Below, piece by piece: positions 7,635-14,279 of a stretch of DNA of 15,126 nt. Under the pieces are notes generated by a model, which saw only the letters and a program-made list of their open reading frames with translations, was not told the DNA's origin and searched no databases. This DNA comes from an uncultured Collinsella sp. (GTDB taxonomy: Bacteria > Actinomycetota > Coriobacteriia > Coriobacteriales > Coriobacteriaceae), in the NCBI GenBank assembly GCA_900752275.1, contig CAADUS010000016.1, forward strand, positions 1 to 15,126, given 5' to 3'. The first letter of the stretch is position 1. The number at the start of each line of letters is the position of its first letter. The position numbers and the translations under genes are program-made.

Positions 7635-9086
7635 ATGGACTACAAGGCAGTGTCCCAGCAAGTCGTCGACAACGTCGGCGGACTGGAGAACATCGAGGGC
7701 GCCACGCATTGCGTGACCCGTCTGCGTCTGGTGCTCAAGGATACGAGCAAATACAACAAGGCCGAGCTCGAGAACATCGATGGCGTCAAGGGCGTGCTGT
7801 ACAACAGCGGCCAGCTCATGATCATCTTCGGTACCGGTACCGTCAACAAGGTTTACGATGAGTTTATGGCTCTGACGGGCGTTAAGGAGATCAGTGCTTC
7901 CGAGGTCAAGGGCGCCGAGGCGGACAAGAAGGGCAAGTTCTTCTCGGTCCTCAAGGTATTCTCGGATATCTTTATCCCCATCATTCCTGCCTTCGTCGGC
8001 GCTGCAATCATCATCGGCCTTAAGTCGCTGATCGTTGCCAACGGCCTCTTTGGCATGGAAGGCAGCCTCGCCGATCACAGCGAGTTCCTCAAGAACCTCG
8101 CAAGCTTCTTTGCCATTATCGCCACCACGTTCGACTACCTGCCTGTCCTGGTTATGTACAGCGCGGTCAAGCGTTTTGGCGGTAACCCGATCCTGGGCAT
8201 CCTCGTCGGTATCGTCATGGTTCACCCGAGCCTTATGAACCGCAACACGTTCGTTATGGACCCGACGGGTGCTGAGTACTGGAACTTTGGTCCGCTATCC
8301 ATTCCCATGGTTGCTTTCCAGGGCGGCGTGTTCCCTGCAATCCTGACTGCCTGGTTTATGGCCAAGGTCGAAAAGATTGCCCAGAAGTACATCCCCGAGG
8401 TCGTTTCGTTCGTCTTTGTCCCGACCGTTACCCTGATTCTTGCTAACGTCGCCCTGTTCACCGTGTTCGGCCCGCTCGGCAACCTGATCGGCGACGTCCT
8501 CGGCGGCGTAATCGATATCCTGTACAACAGGATGGGCGTCTTTGGTGCCTTTGTCTTCGCCGCGTTCCTGCAGCCGCTTGTCGTTACCGGTACGCATCAG
8601 TTCATCCAGGGTATCGAGGCAAACCTCGTCGCCACGACTGGCTTCAACTACATCCAGGCCATCTGGTCGGTTTCCATTATCGCCCAGGGCGGCGGCGCCA
8701 TCGGCATGTACCTCATTCATAAGAAGCATTCCAAAGAGCGCAACATCTGCATGTCGTCCTTTATCCCGACGCTGGTCGGAATCTCCGAGCCCGCTATCTT
8801 CGCTGCAAACATGCGCTACTCGATCATCCCGTTCATCTGCGCTTGCATCGGTGCAGGCTGCGGCGGTGCCTTCGTGAAGCTCTTTGAGGTGCGCGCCATC
8901 GGTCAGGGTCTGACCGGCGTGCTTGGCCTGCTCATCGTCACGCCCGAGACGCTCATGTGGTATGTGGCTGGCAATCTCATCGCCTTTATCGTGCCGATCG
9001 TCTTGATCTTTGCCTACAACAAGGCAAAGGGCGTGCCGACCACTGATGAAGAGGGCGCTGGCGCTGGCTTCGATGTCAGCTTCTAG
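7635..9086 (+). CDS. PTS permease EIIBC, sucrose/beta-fructoside type
   Basis: 483 residues from ATG 7635; GGAG at 7625-7628 favours this over the in-frame ATG at 7623. The N-terminal EIIB domain (residues 1 to about 85) has the phosphorylated cysteine C26 in ATHCVTRLRLVLKD and GVLYNSGQLMIIFGTGTVN. The rest is a polytopic EIIC domain of the glucose/sucrose superfamily: FIPIIPAFVGAAIIIGLKSL, VVTGTHQFIQGIEANLVATT, IIAQGGGAIGMYL and GISEPAIFAANMRYS at about 382-396. It takes up and phosphorylates a sugar at the membrane. No EIIA domain is fused (the protein ends DEEGAGAGFDVSF), so a separate EIIA must supply phosphate. Placement between two GH32 genes under a LacI-type repressor points to sucrose or a short fructan as substrate; trehalose or other glucosides fit the family but not the context. 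Confidence 0.93.
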   Translation: MDYKAVSQQVVDNVGGLENIEGATHCVTRLRLVLKDTSKYNKAELENIDGVKGVLYNSGQLMIIFGTGTVNKVYDEFMALTGVKEISASEVKGAEADKKGKFFSVLKVFSDIFIPIIPAFVGAAIIIGLKSLIVANGLFGMEGSLADHSEFLKNLASFFAIIATTFDYLPVLVMYSAVKRFGGNPILGILVGIVMVHPSLMNRNTFVMDPTGAEYWNFGPLSIPMVAFQGGVFPAILTAWFMAKVEKIAQKYIPEVVSFVFVPTVTLILANVALFTVFGPLGNLIGDVLGGVIDILYNRMGVFGAFVFAAFLQPLVVTGTHQFIQGIEANLVATTGFNYIQAIWSVSIIAQGGGAIGMYLIHKKHSKERNICMSSFIPTLVGISEPAIFAANMRYSIIPFICACIGAGCGGAFVKLFEVRAIGQGLTGVLGLLIVTPETLMWYVAGNLIAFIVPIVLIFAYNKAKGVPTTDEEGAGAGFDVSF

Positions 9087-9125
9087 TTGAGCCGTTCAGC
9101 GTAATCTGAGGATAAGTCCATTTGA

Positions 9126-9163
9126 GGAAGGGCGTTCGGCTCGTGTGAGTCGAGCGTCCTTTC
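9126..9163 (+). terminator. Hairpin between the PTS gene and the sucrose-6-phosphate hydrolase gene
   Basis: Arms 9126-9142 and 9147-9163 form a stem of about 17 bp with some G-U pairs around the loop GTGT (GAAGGGCGTTCGGCTC pairs with GAGTCGAGCGTCCTTT). Only CTTTCCC follows. It sits 18 nt before the next start codon. It could be a partial terminator, or a stem that shields the upstream message and lowers scrB expression. Confidence 0.55.
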
Positions 9164-9181
9164 CCATAGACGAGAAGGTCA

Positions 9182-10630
9182 ATGGCGATGTTTAATCAAA
9201 AAAACAAGGTGATGCGTGCGGACTATGAGCAGTGGCGAGCTGGACAGGATGAGACGGCGGCTCGCATCGCGTCCGACCCCGATAGGCTTTTGTTCCATGT
9301 GGAGCCTGAGCTTGGCTGGCTCAACGACCCCAACGGTTTGGTTCAGATTGGTGATACGTATCACATCTATCATCAATACGATCCGTTCGATGCTGCGCAT
9401 GGCGGTCCAGTGCTTTGGAACCATCTGACGACAAAGGATTTTGTGACGTACGAGAATCACGGCCCCGTGCTGTTCCCCGATTCCGATTTGGATTCGAGCG
9501 GAGCGTATTCTGGTTCTGCCTTTGTACGTGATGGCAAGATTCACTACTTCTATACCGGCAACGTCAAGCATTTTGACCGCGATGATTACGACTACGTGTT
9601 GACGGGCCGTGAGCAAAACCAGATTCATATGGTTGCCGAGAATCCCGACGAATTGGGCGAGAAGCGCATGGCTGTTGGACCAGTCGATTACCCCGACGAT
9701 ATCGGTACGCACGTGCGCGACCCCAAGATCCTTGAGCACGATGGTATCTACTACATGGTTCTGGGCGCTCGTACGAAAGACGACCGTGGCTGCGTGCTTG
9801 TCTATACTTCGCGTGATTTAGTGGTCTGGAGCTATGCGACGCGCATTGAGCTGGACGAGAACTTTGGCTTTATGTGGGAGTGCCCCGATCTGTTTGAGCT
9901 CGATGGCGAGCTTATTCTCGTTTGCTGTCCGCAGGGTGTGCCTGCCGATGGTTGGCGTTACCGCAATCCGCATCAGTGCGTGTGGTTCCCTATCGAGGCC
10001 GATTGGGAGGCGCCGAGCTTTAAAATCGTCAGGCAGGGCATGCCCCCGATGGTCGATGCCGGTTTTGATTTCTATGCTCCGCAGTCCTTTGAGGATGCTG
10101 CAGGCCGGCGTTTGATGATCGGATGGTCGGGTTGCCCCGACGCGACAGCAGAAAACCCGACGGTGGCGCGCGGGTGGCAGTGCGCGTTGACGGTGCCGCG
10201 AGAGCTGAGCATGCGCGATGGTAAGCTCTGCCAGCAGCCGGCGCACGAGATTGAGAGGATGCGCGGCGGCTGCGTTCGTGCTGTAGGCGAAGAGACCGTC
10301 GAGGAGCCGGGACGCCTGTTTGATGTCGTGGTTTCCTGTGAGGGAGCCAAGATGATCGAGCTCGAAATCCGCAAGGGTGTCTTTGTGCGTTATGCGGAGG
10401 GGATGCTTACCCTCGATATGGGTAATGAAGGCTATGGGCGAGACCGGAGGTCGATTGAGCTCAGCGAGCTTCGCGACCTGCGCGTGCTTTCGGACACTAC
10501 GATGGTCGAGATTTTTGCCAACGGCGGTGAGGCGGCACTTACGAGCCGTACCTATTCGCCGGCGGTTTCGGCGATGGGGTTGCATGCCGAGGGTGCGGCG
10601 TCGATGGATTTCTACCGTCTCGCGCATTAA
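9182..10630 (+). CDS. scrB: Sucrose-6-phosphate hydrolase (GH32)
   Basis: 482 residues of classical GH32 build: nucleophile D49 in WLNDPNG, YHIYHQYDPFDAAHGGPVLW, GAYSGSAFV, D180 in HVRDPK, acid/base E233 in WECPDLF, and ARGWQCALTVPRELSMRDGK ahead of the C-terminal beta-sandwich with VEIFANGGEAALTSRTY, the usual end signature of ScrB/SacA enzymes. No signal peptide; cytoplasmic. It splits sucrose-6-phosphate from the PTS into glucose-6-phosphate and fructose. GAGAAGG (9172-9178) is 3 nt before ATG 9182 and 9 nt before the in-frame ATG 9188, so the start may be two codons later. It follows the permease by 95 nt with a hairpin between. No fructokinase gene follows, so fructose must be handled by an enzyme encoded elsewhere. 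Confidence 0.92.
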   Translation: MAMFNQKNKVMRADYEQWRAGQDETAARIASDPDRLLFHVEPELGWLNDPNGLVQIGDTYHIYHQYDPFDAAHGGPVLWNHLTTKDFVTYENHGPVLFPDSDLDSSGAYSGSAFVRDGKIHYFYTGNVKHFDRDDYDYVLTGREQNQIHMVAENPDELGEKRMAVGPVDYPDDIGTHVRDPKILEHDGIYYMVLGARTKDDRGCVLVYTSRDLVVWSYATRIELDENFGFMWECPDLFELDGELILVCCPQGVPADGWRYRNPHQCVWFPIEADWEAPSFKIVRQGMPPMVDAGFDFYAPQSFEDAAGRRLMIGWSGCPDATAENPTVARGWQCALTVPRELSMRDGKLCQQPAHEIERMRGGCVRAVGEETVEEPGRLFDVVVSCEGAKMIELEIRKGVFVRYAEGMLTLDMGNEGYGRDRRSIELSELRDLRVLSDTTMVEIFANGGEAALTSRTYSPAVSAMGLHAEGAASMDFYRLAH

Positions 10631-10689
10631 CCGTGCGTGGAACACGATTGGACTTGCTGGGCGGAATGTGTCGCAGTTGCCGCAGCGAA

Positions 10690-10718
10690 CTACCGTTTAT
10701 CGCGTATAGCTACCGTTT
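10690..10718 (+). repeat. Direct repeat CTACCGTTT, 20-bp period
   Basis: CTACCGTTT occurs at 10690-10698 and 10710-10718, two helix turns apart, just upstream of the candidate degV promoter. The same 9-mer occurs inverted at 13059-13067 before the serine hydrolase gene. The second copy and its flanks also resemble operator O2. It is a possible activator or repressor site. Confidence 0.4.
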
Positions 10719-10727
10719 GCGGAGTAA

Positions 10728-10756
10728 GTAACACCTATTAATAAACCGTGTAAAAT
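10728..10756 (+). promoter_or_regulatory. Candidate promoter upstream of the DegV gene
   Basis: GTAACA (10728-10733), 17-nt spacer, TAAAAT (10751-10756) in a locally AT-rich stretch. A transcript from here would start near 10763 and read through the strong hairpin at 10783-10821 before the coding region, so it may be attenuated, or the promoter call may be wrong. Confidence 0.35.
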
Positions 10757-10782
10757 CTCAGGTAAGCACGGAGTTTTCCAGG

Positions 10783-10824
10783 GAGACGCTGTCCTTTGTT
10801 GTGTGCAAGGGGCGGCGTCTCTTT
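10783..10824 (+). terminator. Strong hairpin followed by TTT in the scrB-degV gap
   Basis: GAGACGC plus TGTCCTTTG (10783-10798), loop TTGTGTG, CAAGGGGCG plus GCGTCTC (10806-10821): 16 consecutive pairs counting G-U, then TTT. It is either the end of the fructoside operon or a leader attenuator for degV. The 10631-10906 gap contains no gene. Confidence 0.55.
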
Positions 10825-10906
10825 GGCGCTTTGCGGCCGTTGTGCAACAGTGCGGCGGCGCGTGCCATGTATTGAAAAGCCAATGTCGAGATGGGTCGTG
10901 ATAAGA

Positions 10907-11761
10907 ATGGGCAAGTACGTAATCGTGGTTGAGTCTGGGTCGGATGTGACGCCGGAGCTCTGCGAGCGCTACGGCATCGTGCGCGTGCCCATGCATGTCA
11001 CAATTGGTGACGAGACCGTTGAGGACGGCTCCATCGATCCGCTCGAGATTTACTCGCGCTGCAACGAGTTTGGCGTAATGCCCAAGACCAGTGGCTGTGC
11101 GCCGGCAGATTTTGCGCACGTATATGACCGTATCCATGCCGAGCAGCCCGATGCGACCATTCTGCATCTTGCGTACTCCGAAGTCACGACTTGCTCGCAT
11201 CAGTCCTCTAAGATTGCGGCTAAGGGCCGCGACTACGTATTCTCCATGGATACGCGTTTTGTCTCGGTGGGCCAGTCGCTCGTTGCCGTTGAGACCGCCA
11301 AATACATCGAGGCTCACCCCGATGCCACCGTCGACGAGATCTTTGCATTTACGAACTCCGTCATGGACCGCGTGCTGCTGGGCTTTGTTCCTACCGACCT
11401 GGCCTTTCTTAAGGCGGGCGGTCGTCTGTCCAACGTCGCGTTCCTTGGTGCCCACCTGCTCAAGATTAAGCCCTGCATTGAGGTAACGGGCGGTAAGTTT
11501 GTGGCGACCAAGAAGTTCCGCGGCTCTATGCTCAAATGCGCCCGTGCCTTTATTGACCACATGGTTGCCAAGGGCGAGATTGACTACTCGCACATTGGCC
11601 TGGCGTATTCGGTAGGCCTTTCCGAGGAGCTGCGCGACGACATGGAAATCTATGCGCACGACCTGGGCTTTAAGGACGTTACCTGGACTCAGGTCGGCGG
11701 CGTCATCTCGAGCCATTGCGGCCCGACCGCCTTCGGCGCGGTGCTCACGCTCAAGGCGTAA
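10907..11761 (+). CDS. DegV-family fatty-acid-binding protein
   Basis: 284 residues from ATG 10907 (MGKYVIVVESGSDVTPELCE). DegV proteins are about 280 aa and start with a ligand strand followed by D/E-S-x-x-D. The open frame reaches back to 10796, but that extension has no family match and runs through a hairpin. T61-S62 in KTSGCAP is the conserved Thr-Ser that binds the fatty-acid carboxylate, and FSMDTRFVSVGQSLVAVETA, DLAFLKAGGRLS (K169 region) and LLKIKPCIEVTGGK are further DegV signatures. Such cytoplasmic proteins deliver fatty acids, for example to the fatty-acid kinase FakA in Firmicutes; that partner is not in the window. The ribosome binding site is weak, and GTG 10898 is a possible alternative start. 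The gene ends in a good terminator, so it is probably monocistronic. Confidence 0.9.
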   Translation: MGKYVIVVESGSDVTPELCERYGIVRVPMHVTIGDETVEDGSIDPLEIYSRCNEFGVMPKTSGCAPADFAHVYDRIHAEQPDATILHLAYSEVTTCSHQSSKIAAKGRDYVFSMDTRFVSVGQSLVAVETAKYIEAHPDATVDEIFAFTNSVMDRVLLGFVPTDLAFLKAGGRLSNVAFLGAHLLKIKPCIEVTGGKFVATKKFRGSMLKCARAFIDHMVAKGEIDYSHIGLAYSVGLSEELRDDMEIYAHDLGFKDVTWTQVGGVISSHCGPTAFGAVLTLKA

Positions 11762-11791
11762 GGCCTGGCGTCTATCGATTTCTATTGCCTC

Positions 11792-11829
11792 GGCGGCGGG
11801 CGGGTTGCGACAACCTTCCCGCCGCTTTT
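11792..11829 (+). terminator. Intrinsic terminator after the DegV gene
   Basis: A GC-rich stem, GGCGGCGGGCGGGTTG pairing with CAACCTTCCCGCCGC around the loop CGA with one mismatch, ends at 11825 and is followed by TTTT (11826-11829). It is the most classical terminator in the window. Confidence 0.8.
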
Positions 11830-11947
11830 GCATGGGGCCAAGTAGGACAATACAATTGACCGCTAAACCGTTTCGCCATCATGCGTATGGGCTAGAATGA
11901 CTCTGGCATTTATGTAGCTAAAACCAATGAGAGGCAAGGTAGCGCGA

Positions 11948-12766
11948 ATGGCTGAAATGACGCTCGAGGGTGTGGACGCTCGTCCCGAGGACTCTGCGTT
12001 TGCCCTGGGCCGCGTGCATTCGATTGAGACGATGGGAACGGTCGATGGACCCGGCATCCGCTTTGTAGTGTTTGTTCAGGGCTGTCCCATGCGCTGTGCG
12101 TATTGCCACAACCCCGATACCTGGTCGGTTAACGGCGGCACGATGGTGACCGTTGAGCACCTGATGGACGAATTCCAGAGCAACCATGAGTTTTACCGCA
12201 GCGGTGGTATTACGGTATCCGGCGGCGAGCCGCTCCTGCAGCCTGAGTTTTTGGCTGATCTATTCCTTGCAATGCACAACAACCCCGATGGTCGCGTGCA
12301 TACCTGCCTTGACAGCTGCGGGTATGCGTTTGACCCCAACCACTCTGAGAAGTTCGATGCCGTTCTCAACGAGACCGACATGGTGCTGCTCGACATTAAA
12401 CACGCCGATCCCGTCGAGCATAAAAAGCTGACCGGTTGCGATCCCGCACGCATTCTGGCGTTTGGTGATGAGCTCGCGCGTCGCAAGATTAAGGTTGTTA
12501 TTCGCCATGTGGTGGTGCCGGGTATCACCGATACGGTGGAGGAGTGCGAGGCGCTCGGTCGCTTGATTGCCCCGTGGCATAACGTGGTCGGCCTGGAGAT
12601 GCTGCCGTATCACACGATGGGCGTCGTCAAGTATGAGCAGCTGGGGATTCCCTATAAGCTCGAGGGCGTTCCCCAGATGGATACCGCGCGCATGCCCGAG
12701 CTACGCAACGCCGTCATGATGGGCATGAAAAAGCGCCGCGCGGAACTCAAAAACGCTATCGGCTAG
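11948..12766 (+). CDS. pflA: Pyruvate formate-lyase activating enzyme (radical SAM)
   Basis: 272 residues. The radical-SAM cluster motif CPMRCAYC gives C46, C50 and C53, and is preceded by VHSIETMGTVDGPGIRFVVF, the PflA N-terminal signature. GGITVSGGEPLLQPEF (SAM-binding GGEP), DTNG-equivalent LDSCGY, VLLDIKHADPVEHKKLTG and VVVPGITD follow, and the C-terminus GLEMLPYHTMGVVKYEQLG is typical. It makes the glycyl radical on PFL, here presumably on G58 of the separate GrcA chain. AAGG at 11936-11939 is 8 nt before ATG 11948, preferred over the in-frame ATG at 11927 because that one lacks a good site. A weak promoter may lie at TAGAAT (11893-11898). Unusually it is not beside pflB-grcA but 7.2 kb downstream, after the fructoside locus and degV. 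Confidence 0.95.
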   Translation: MAEMTLEGVDARPEDSAFALGRVHSIETMGTVDGPGIRFVVFVQGCPMRCAYCHNPDTWSVNGGTMVTVEHLMDEFQSNHEFYRSGGITVSGGEPLLQPEFLADLFLAMHNNPDGRVHTCLDSCGYAFDPNHSEKFDAVLNETDMVLLDIKHADPVEHKKLTGCDPARILAFGDELARRKIKVVIRHVVVPGITDTVEECEALGRLIAPWHNVVGLEMLPYHTMGVVKYEQLGIPYKLEGVPQMDTARMPELRNAVMMGMKKRRAELKNAIG

Positions 12767-12780
12767 CGAGCCATTTTCGC

Positions 12781-12822
12781 TCCCCAAGGGCACTCATTGG
12801 GGACAGACTTAAATGAGTGCCC
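12781..12822. repeat. REP-like dyad with two overlapping stems
   Basis: GGGCACTCATT (12788-12798) and AATGAGTGCCC (12812-12822) pair perfectly over 11 bp around the loop GGGGACAGACTTA. TCCCCAA (12781-12787) and TTGGGGA (12797-12803) also pair perfectly, and the two stems share bases 12797-12798, so only one can form at a time. It lies 15 nt after pflA and may act as its terminator. The word GGGGACAGACTTAA is one I associate with short repeats scattered in bacterial genomes, from memory. Confidence 0.65.
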
Positions 12823-12860
12823 CTGAGCACCAAGTTGATTGCCAAAGAGCCCCGTCAAGT

Positions 12861-12936
12861 TGCGGTGGAATAGTTCTTGTTTTTCGGCTTATGCCGCCCA
12901 AACAGGAACTATTCCACCGCAGCTGCGTTTTGGGCG
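12861..12936. repeat. Long perfect inverted repeat, 22-nt arms, with alternative pairing
   Basis: Arms 12861-12882 and 12900-12921 (TGCGGTGGAATAGTTC... and ...GAACTATTCCACCGCA) pair over 22 positions with a single G-T, around a 17-nt loop that itself holds CGGC-TTAT-GCCG. A second pairing, CCGCCCAAA (12894-12902) with TTTGGGCGG (12928-12936), uses part of the loop and right arm and excludes the full first stem. The 316-nt gap 12767-13082 holds no gene; short open frames through it are by-products of the repeat. It looks like a REP/MITE-type insertion. Confidence 0.75.
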
Positions 12937-13016
12937 GAGATGCGCAACAGAATCGTGCCATTTGGATAAATACGCTTGTGGTTTCTTTAAAGACACCTTA
13001 AACGCCGCTGAATATC

Positions 13017-13045
13017 TTTGGAAAGAAATGCCTGCTCGGTATTAT
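13017..13045 (+). promoter_or_regulatory. Probable promoter of the serine hydrolase gene
   Basis: TTTGGA (13017-13022), 17-nt spacer, TATTAT (13040-13045). The start would be near 13052, giving a leader of about 30 nt. The word AAACGGTAG (13059-13067), the inverse of the 10690/10710 repeat, lies just downstream of that start. Confidence 0.45.
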
Positions 13046-13082
13046 GCTGCTCGTATATAAACGGTAGCAGTCAGGAGACCAC

Positions 13083-14201
13083 GTGCGAAACAACGCATCG
13101 CGGGACGAGTATGTGCCGCAGCATGGCAGCAGATATGAGACGAAGGGCACGTCTTCGCGTGGCCTTGCTGACGCTCGCATCCGCGTGACGAAGATTGCCG
13201 CCATTGGGATGCTGACGTTGGCGGTTATTATCCTCGGAATTACCGCCAAAACCTACGCGTCGGAGCGAATGGTACACTCAGATGCGTCAACGGTACAGAT
13301 GCAAAACAAAAAGGTCTCTGAATCTAAAGCCACCGCAAGCCAAACCCTGTCGACAGCGAGCCTCAAGACGAGGCTTTTGAAGGCGGACTTTAACGATATT
13401 CCCTCAGGCGATACCGTGCAGACCTTCTCACTGGTTGATGACCAGATCCCCGCCCTGGAGGATGAGAGCCTCGCCGCGCTCCAAGATGCCCTTGATCAGG
13501 CCAAGGAATTGGGCGATGTGGGCGTGGTGTTCTACGACCTGTCAAGTGGCAAGGGCGTGACGTATAACGCCGATGTCGAGGTTTACGGTGCGAGTAGCTA
13601 CAAGGCACTCTATGCGTTGTACATCTGCGAGTCTCTGGTCGAGACAGGGCAAGTGTCGCTCGATGATTCCCTTGGCACCTATGGCGGCTACAACATGGGC
13701 TGGCAGACGGTGCGCGACCTGATCGAGGCCGCGGTCGTTAATTCGGACAACGATTCGTTTATCGCGTTGCGTGCGGCGTTTGACCGTGTCGGTTACGAGG
13801 ATTGGATTGTCGGTCTTGGCGTCGATTACGATACCGCACTCGATCCGATGAGTGATTTTCCCACTTATTGCCCGCGCACCTCGGCCAAGTTGTGGCGCGA
13901 GATGAGCGAGTATCTGAGCCATGATACCGAGACGTCACAATGGCTGTCGGGCCTTCTGGCCTCTACGGCCAGATCGTTTATTCGTGACGGCATTGCGGAC
14001 GACCAAGCCTTGGTGCGCAACAAGGCAGGCTGGATTAGCGAGGATGGTTGCTATTCGACATGCGATGCGGGCCTTATCGACATCGATGGCCGTACCTATG
14101 TCATGAGCATCATGACATCGATGCCGTGGAGCGATCGCTCGAGCGAGGTTACGGCTGCGATTGCAAAGGCTCTGTTTGATACGCGAGCTGTGCTGGCCTA
14201 G
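13083..14201 (+). CDS. Membrane-anchored serine hydrolase, class A beta-lactamase/PBP-like fold
   Basis: 372 residues from GTG 13083, with AGGAGA at 13073-13078 fixing the start. A basic cytoplasmic tail (1-37), one membrane helix at about 38-55 (IAAIGMLTLAVIILGITA), a low-complexity Ser/Thr/Lys linker to about 115, then the catalytic domain. The three active-site motifs are present: S171-S-Y-K174 (SxxK) in GASSYKALYALYI, S221-D-N223 in VVNSDNDSF, and K314-A-G (KTG box) in VRNKAGWI. The usual Omega-loop E166/N170 segment (EPELN in class A enzymes) has no counterpart in the short stretch DPMSDFPTYCPRTS. It therefore more likely acts on peptidoglycan or is a non-hydrolysing relative than an effective beta-lactamase (inference). 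Cys residues in TYCPRT and DGCYSTCDAG might form an extracellular disulfide. It seems to be transcribed alone. Confidence 0.85.
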   Translation: MRNNASRDEYVPQHGSRYETKGTSSRGLADARIRVTKIAAIGMLTLAVIILGITAKTYASERMVHSDASTVQMQNKKVSESKATASQTLSTASLKTRLLKADFNDIPSGDTVQTFSLVDDQIPALEDESLAALQDALDQAKELGDVGVVFYDLSSGKGVTYNADVEVYGASSYKALYALYICESLVETGQVSLDDSLGTYGGYNMGWQTVRDLIEAAVVNSDNDSFIALRAAFDRVGYEDWIVGLGVDYDTALDPMSDFPTYCPRTSAKLWREMSEYLSHDTETSQWLSGLLASTARSFIRDGIADDQALVRNKAGWISEDGCYSTCDAGLIDIDGRTYVMSIMTSMPWSDRSSEVTAAIAKALFDTRAVLA

Positions 14202-14208
14202 CGTGTTC

Positions 14209-14241
14209 GTTTGACGAGGTCAAACAAAATGCTGGTACCAT
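14209..14241 (+). promoter_or_regulatory. Perfect short dyad overlapping a promoter for mtnN
   Basis: GTTTGAC (14209-14215), GAG, GTCAAAC (14219-14225) is a perfect 7-bp dyad. The left arm contains TTGACG (14211-14216), a good -35; 19 nt on lies TGGTACCAT, an extended -10 (14233-14241). The dyad could be an operator or a weak terminator stem for the upstream gene (AAAA follows, not T). Confidence 0.4.
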
Positions 14242-14279
14242 ACCGTGGTTGAGAATTTCGTATAGGTTTGGGGAATGGC

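Noticed and set aside
12813..13060. Two small open frames (62 and 73 codons) in the pflA-serine hydrolase gap
   Set aside because: They run through the inverted repeats, lack ribosome binding sites and resemble no protein.
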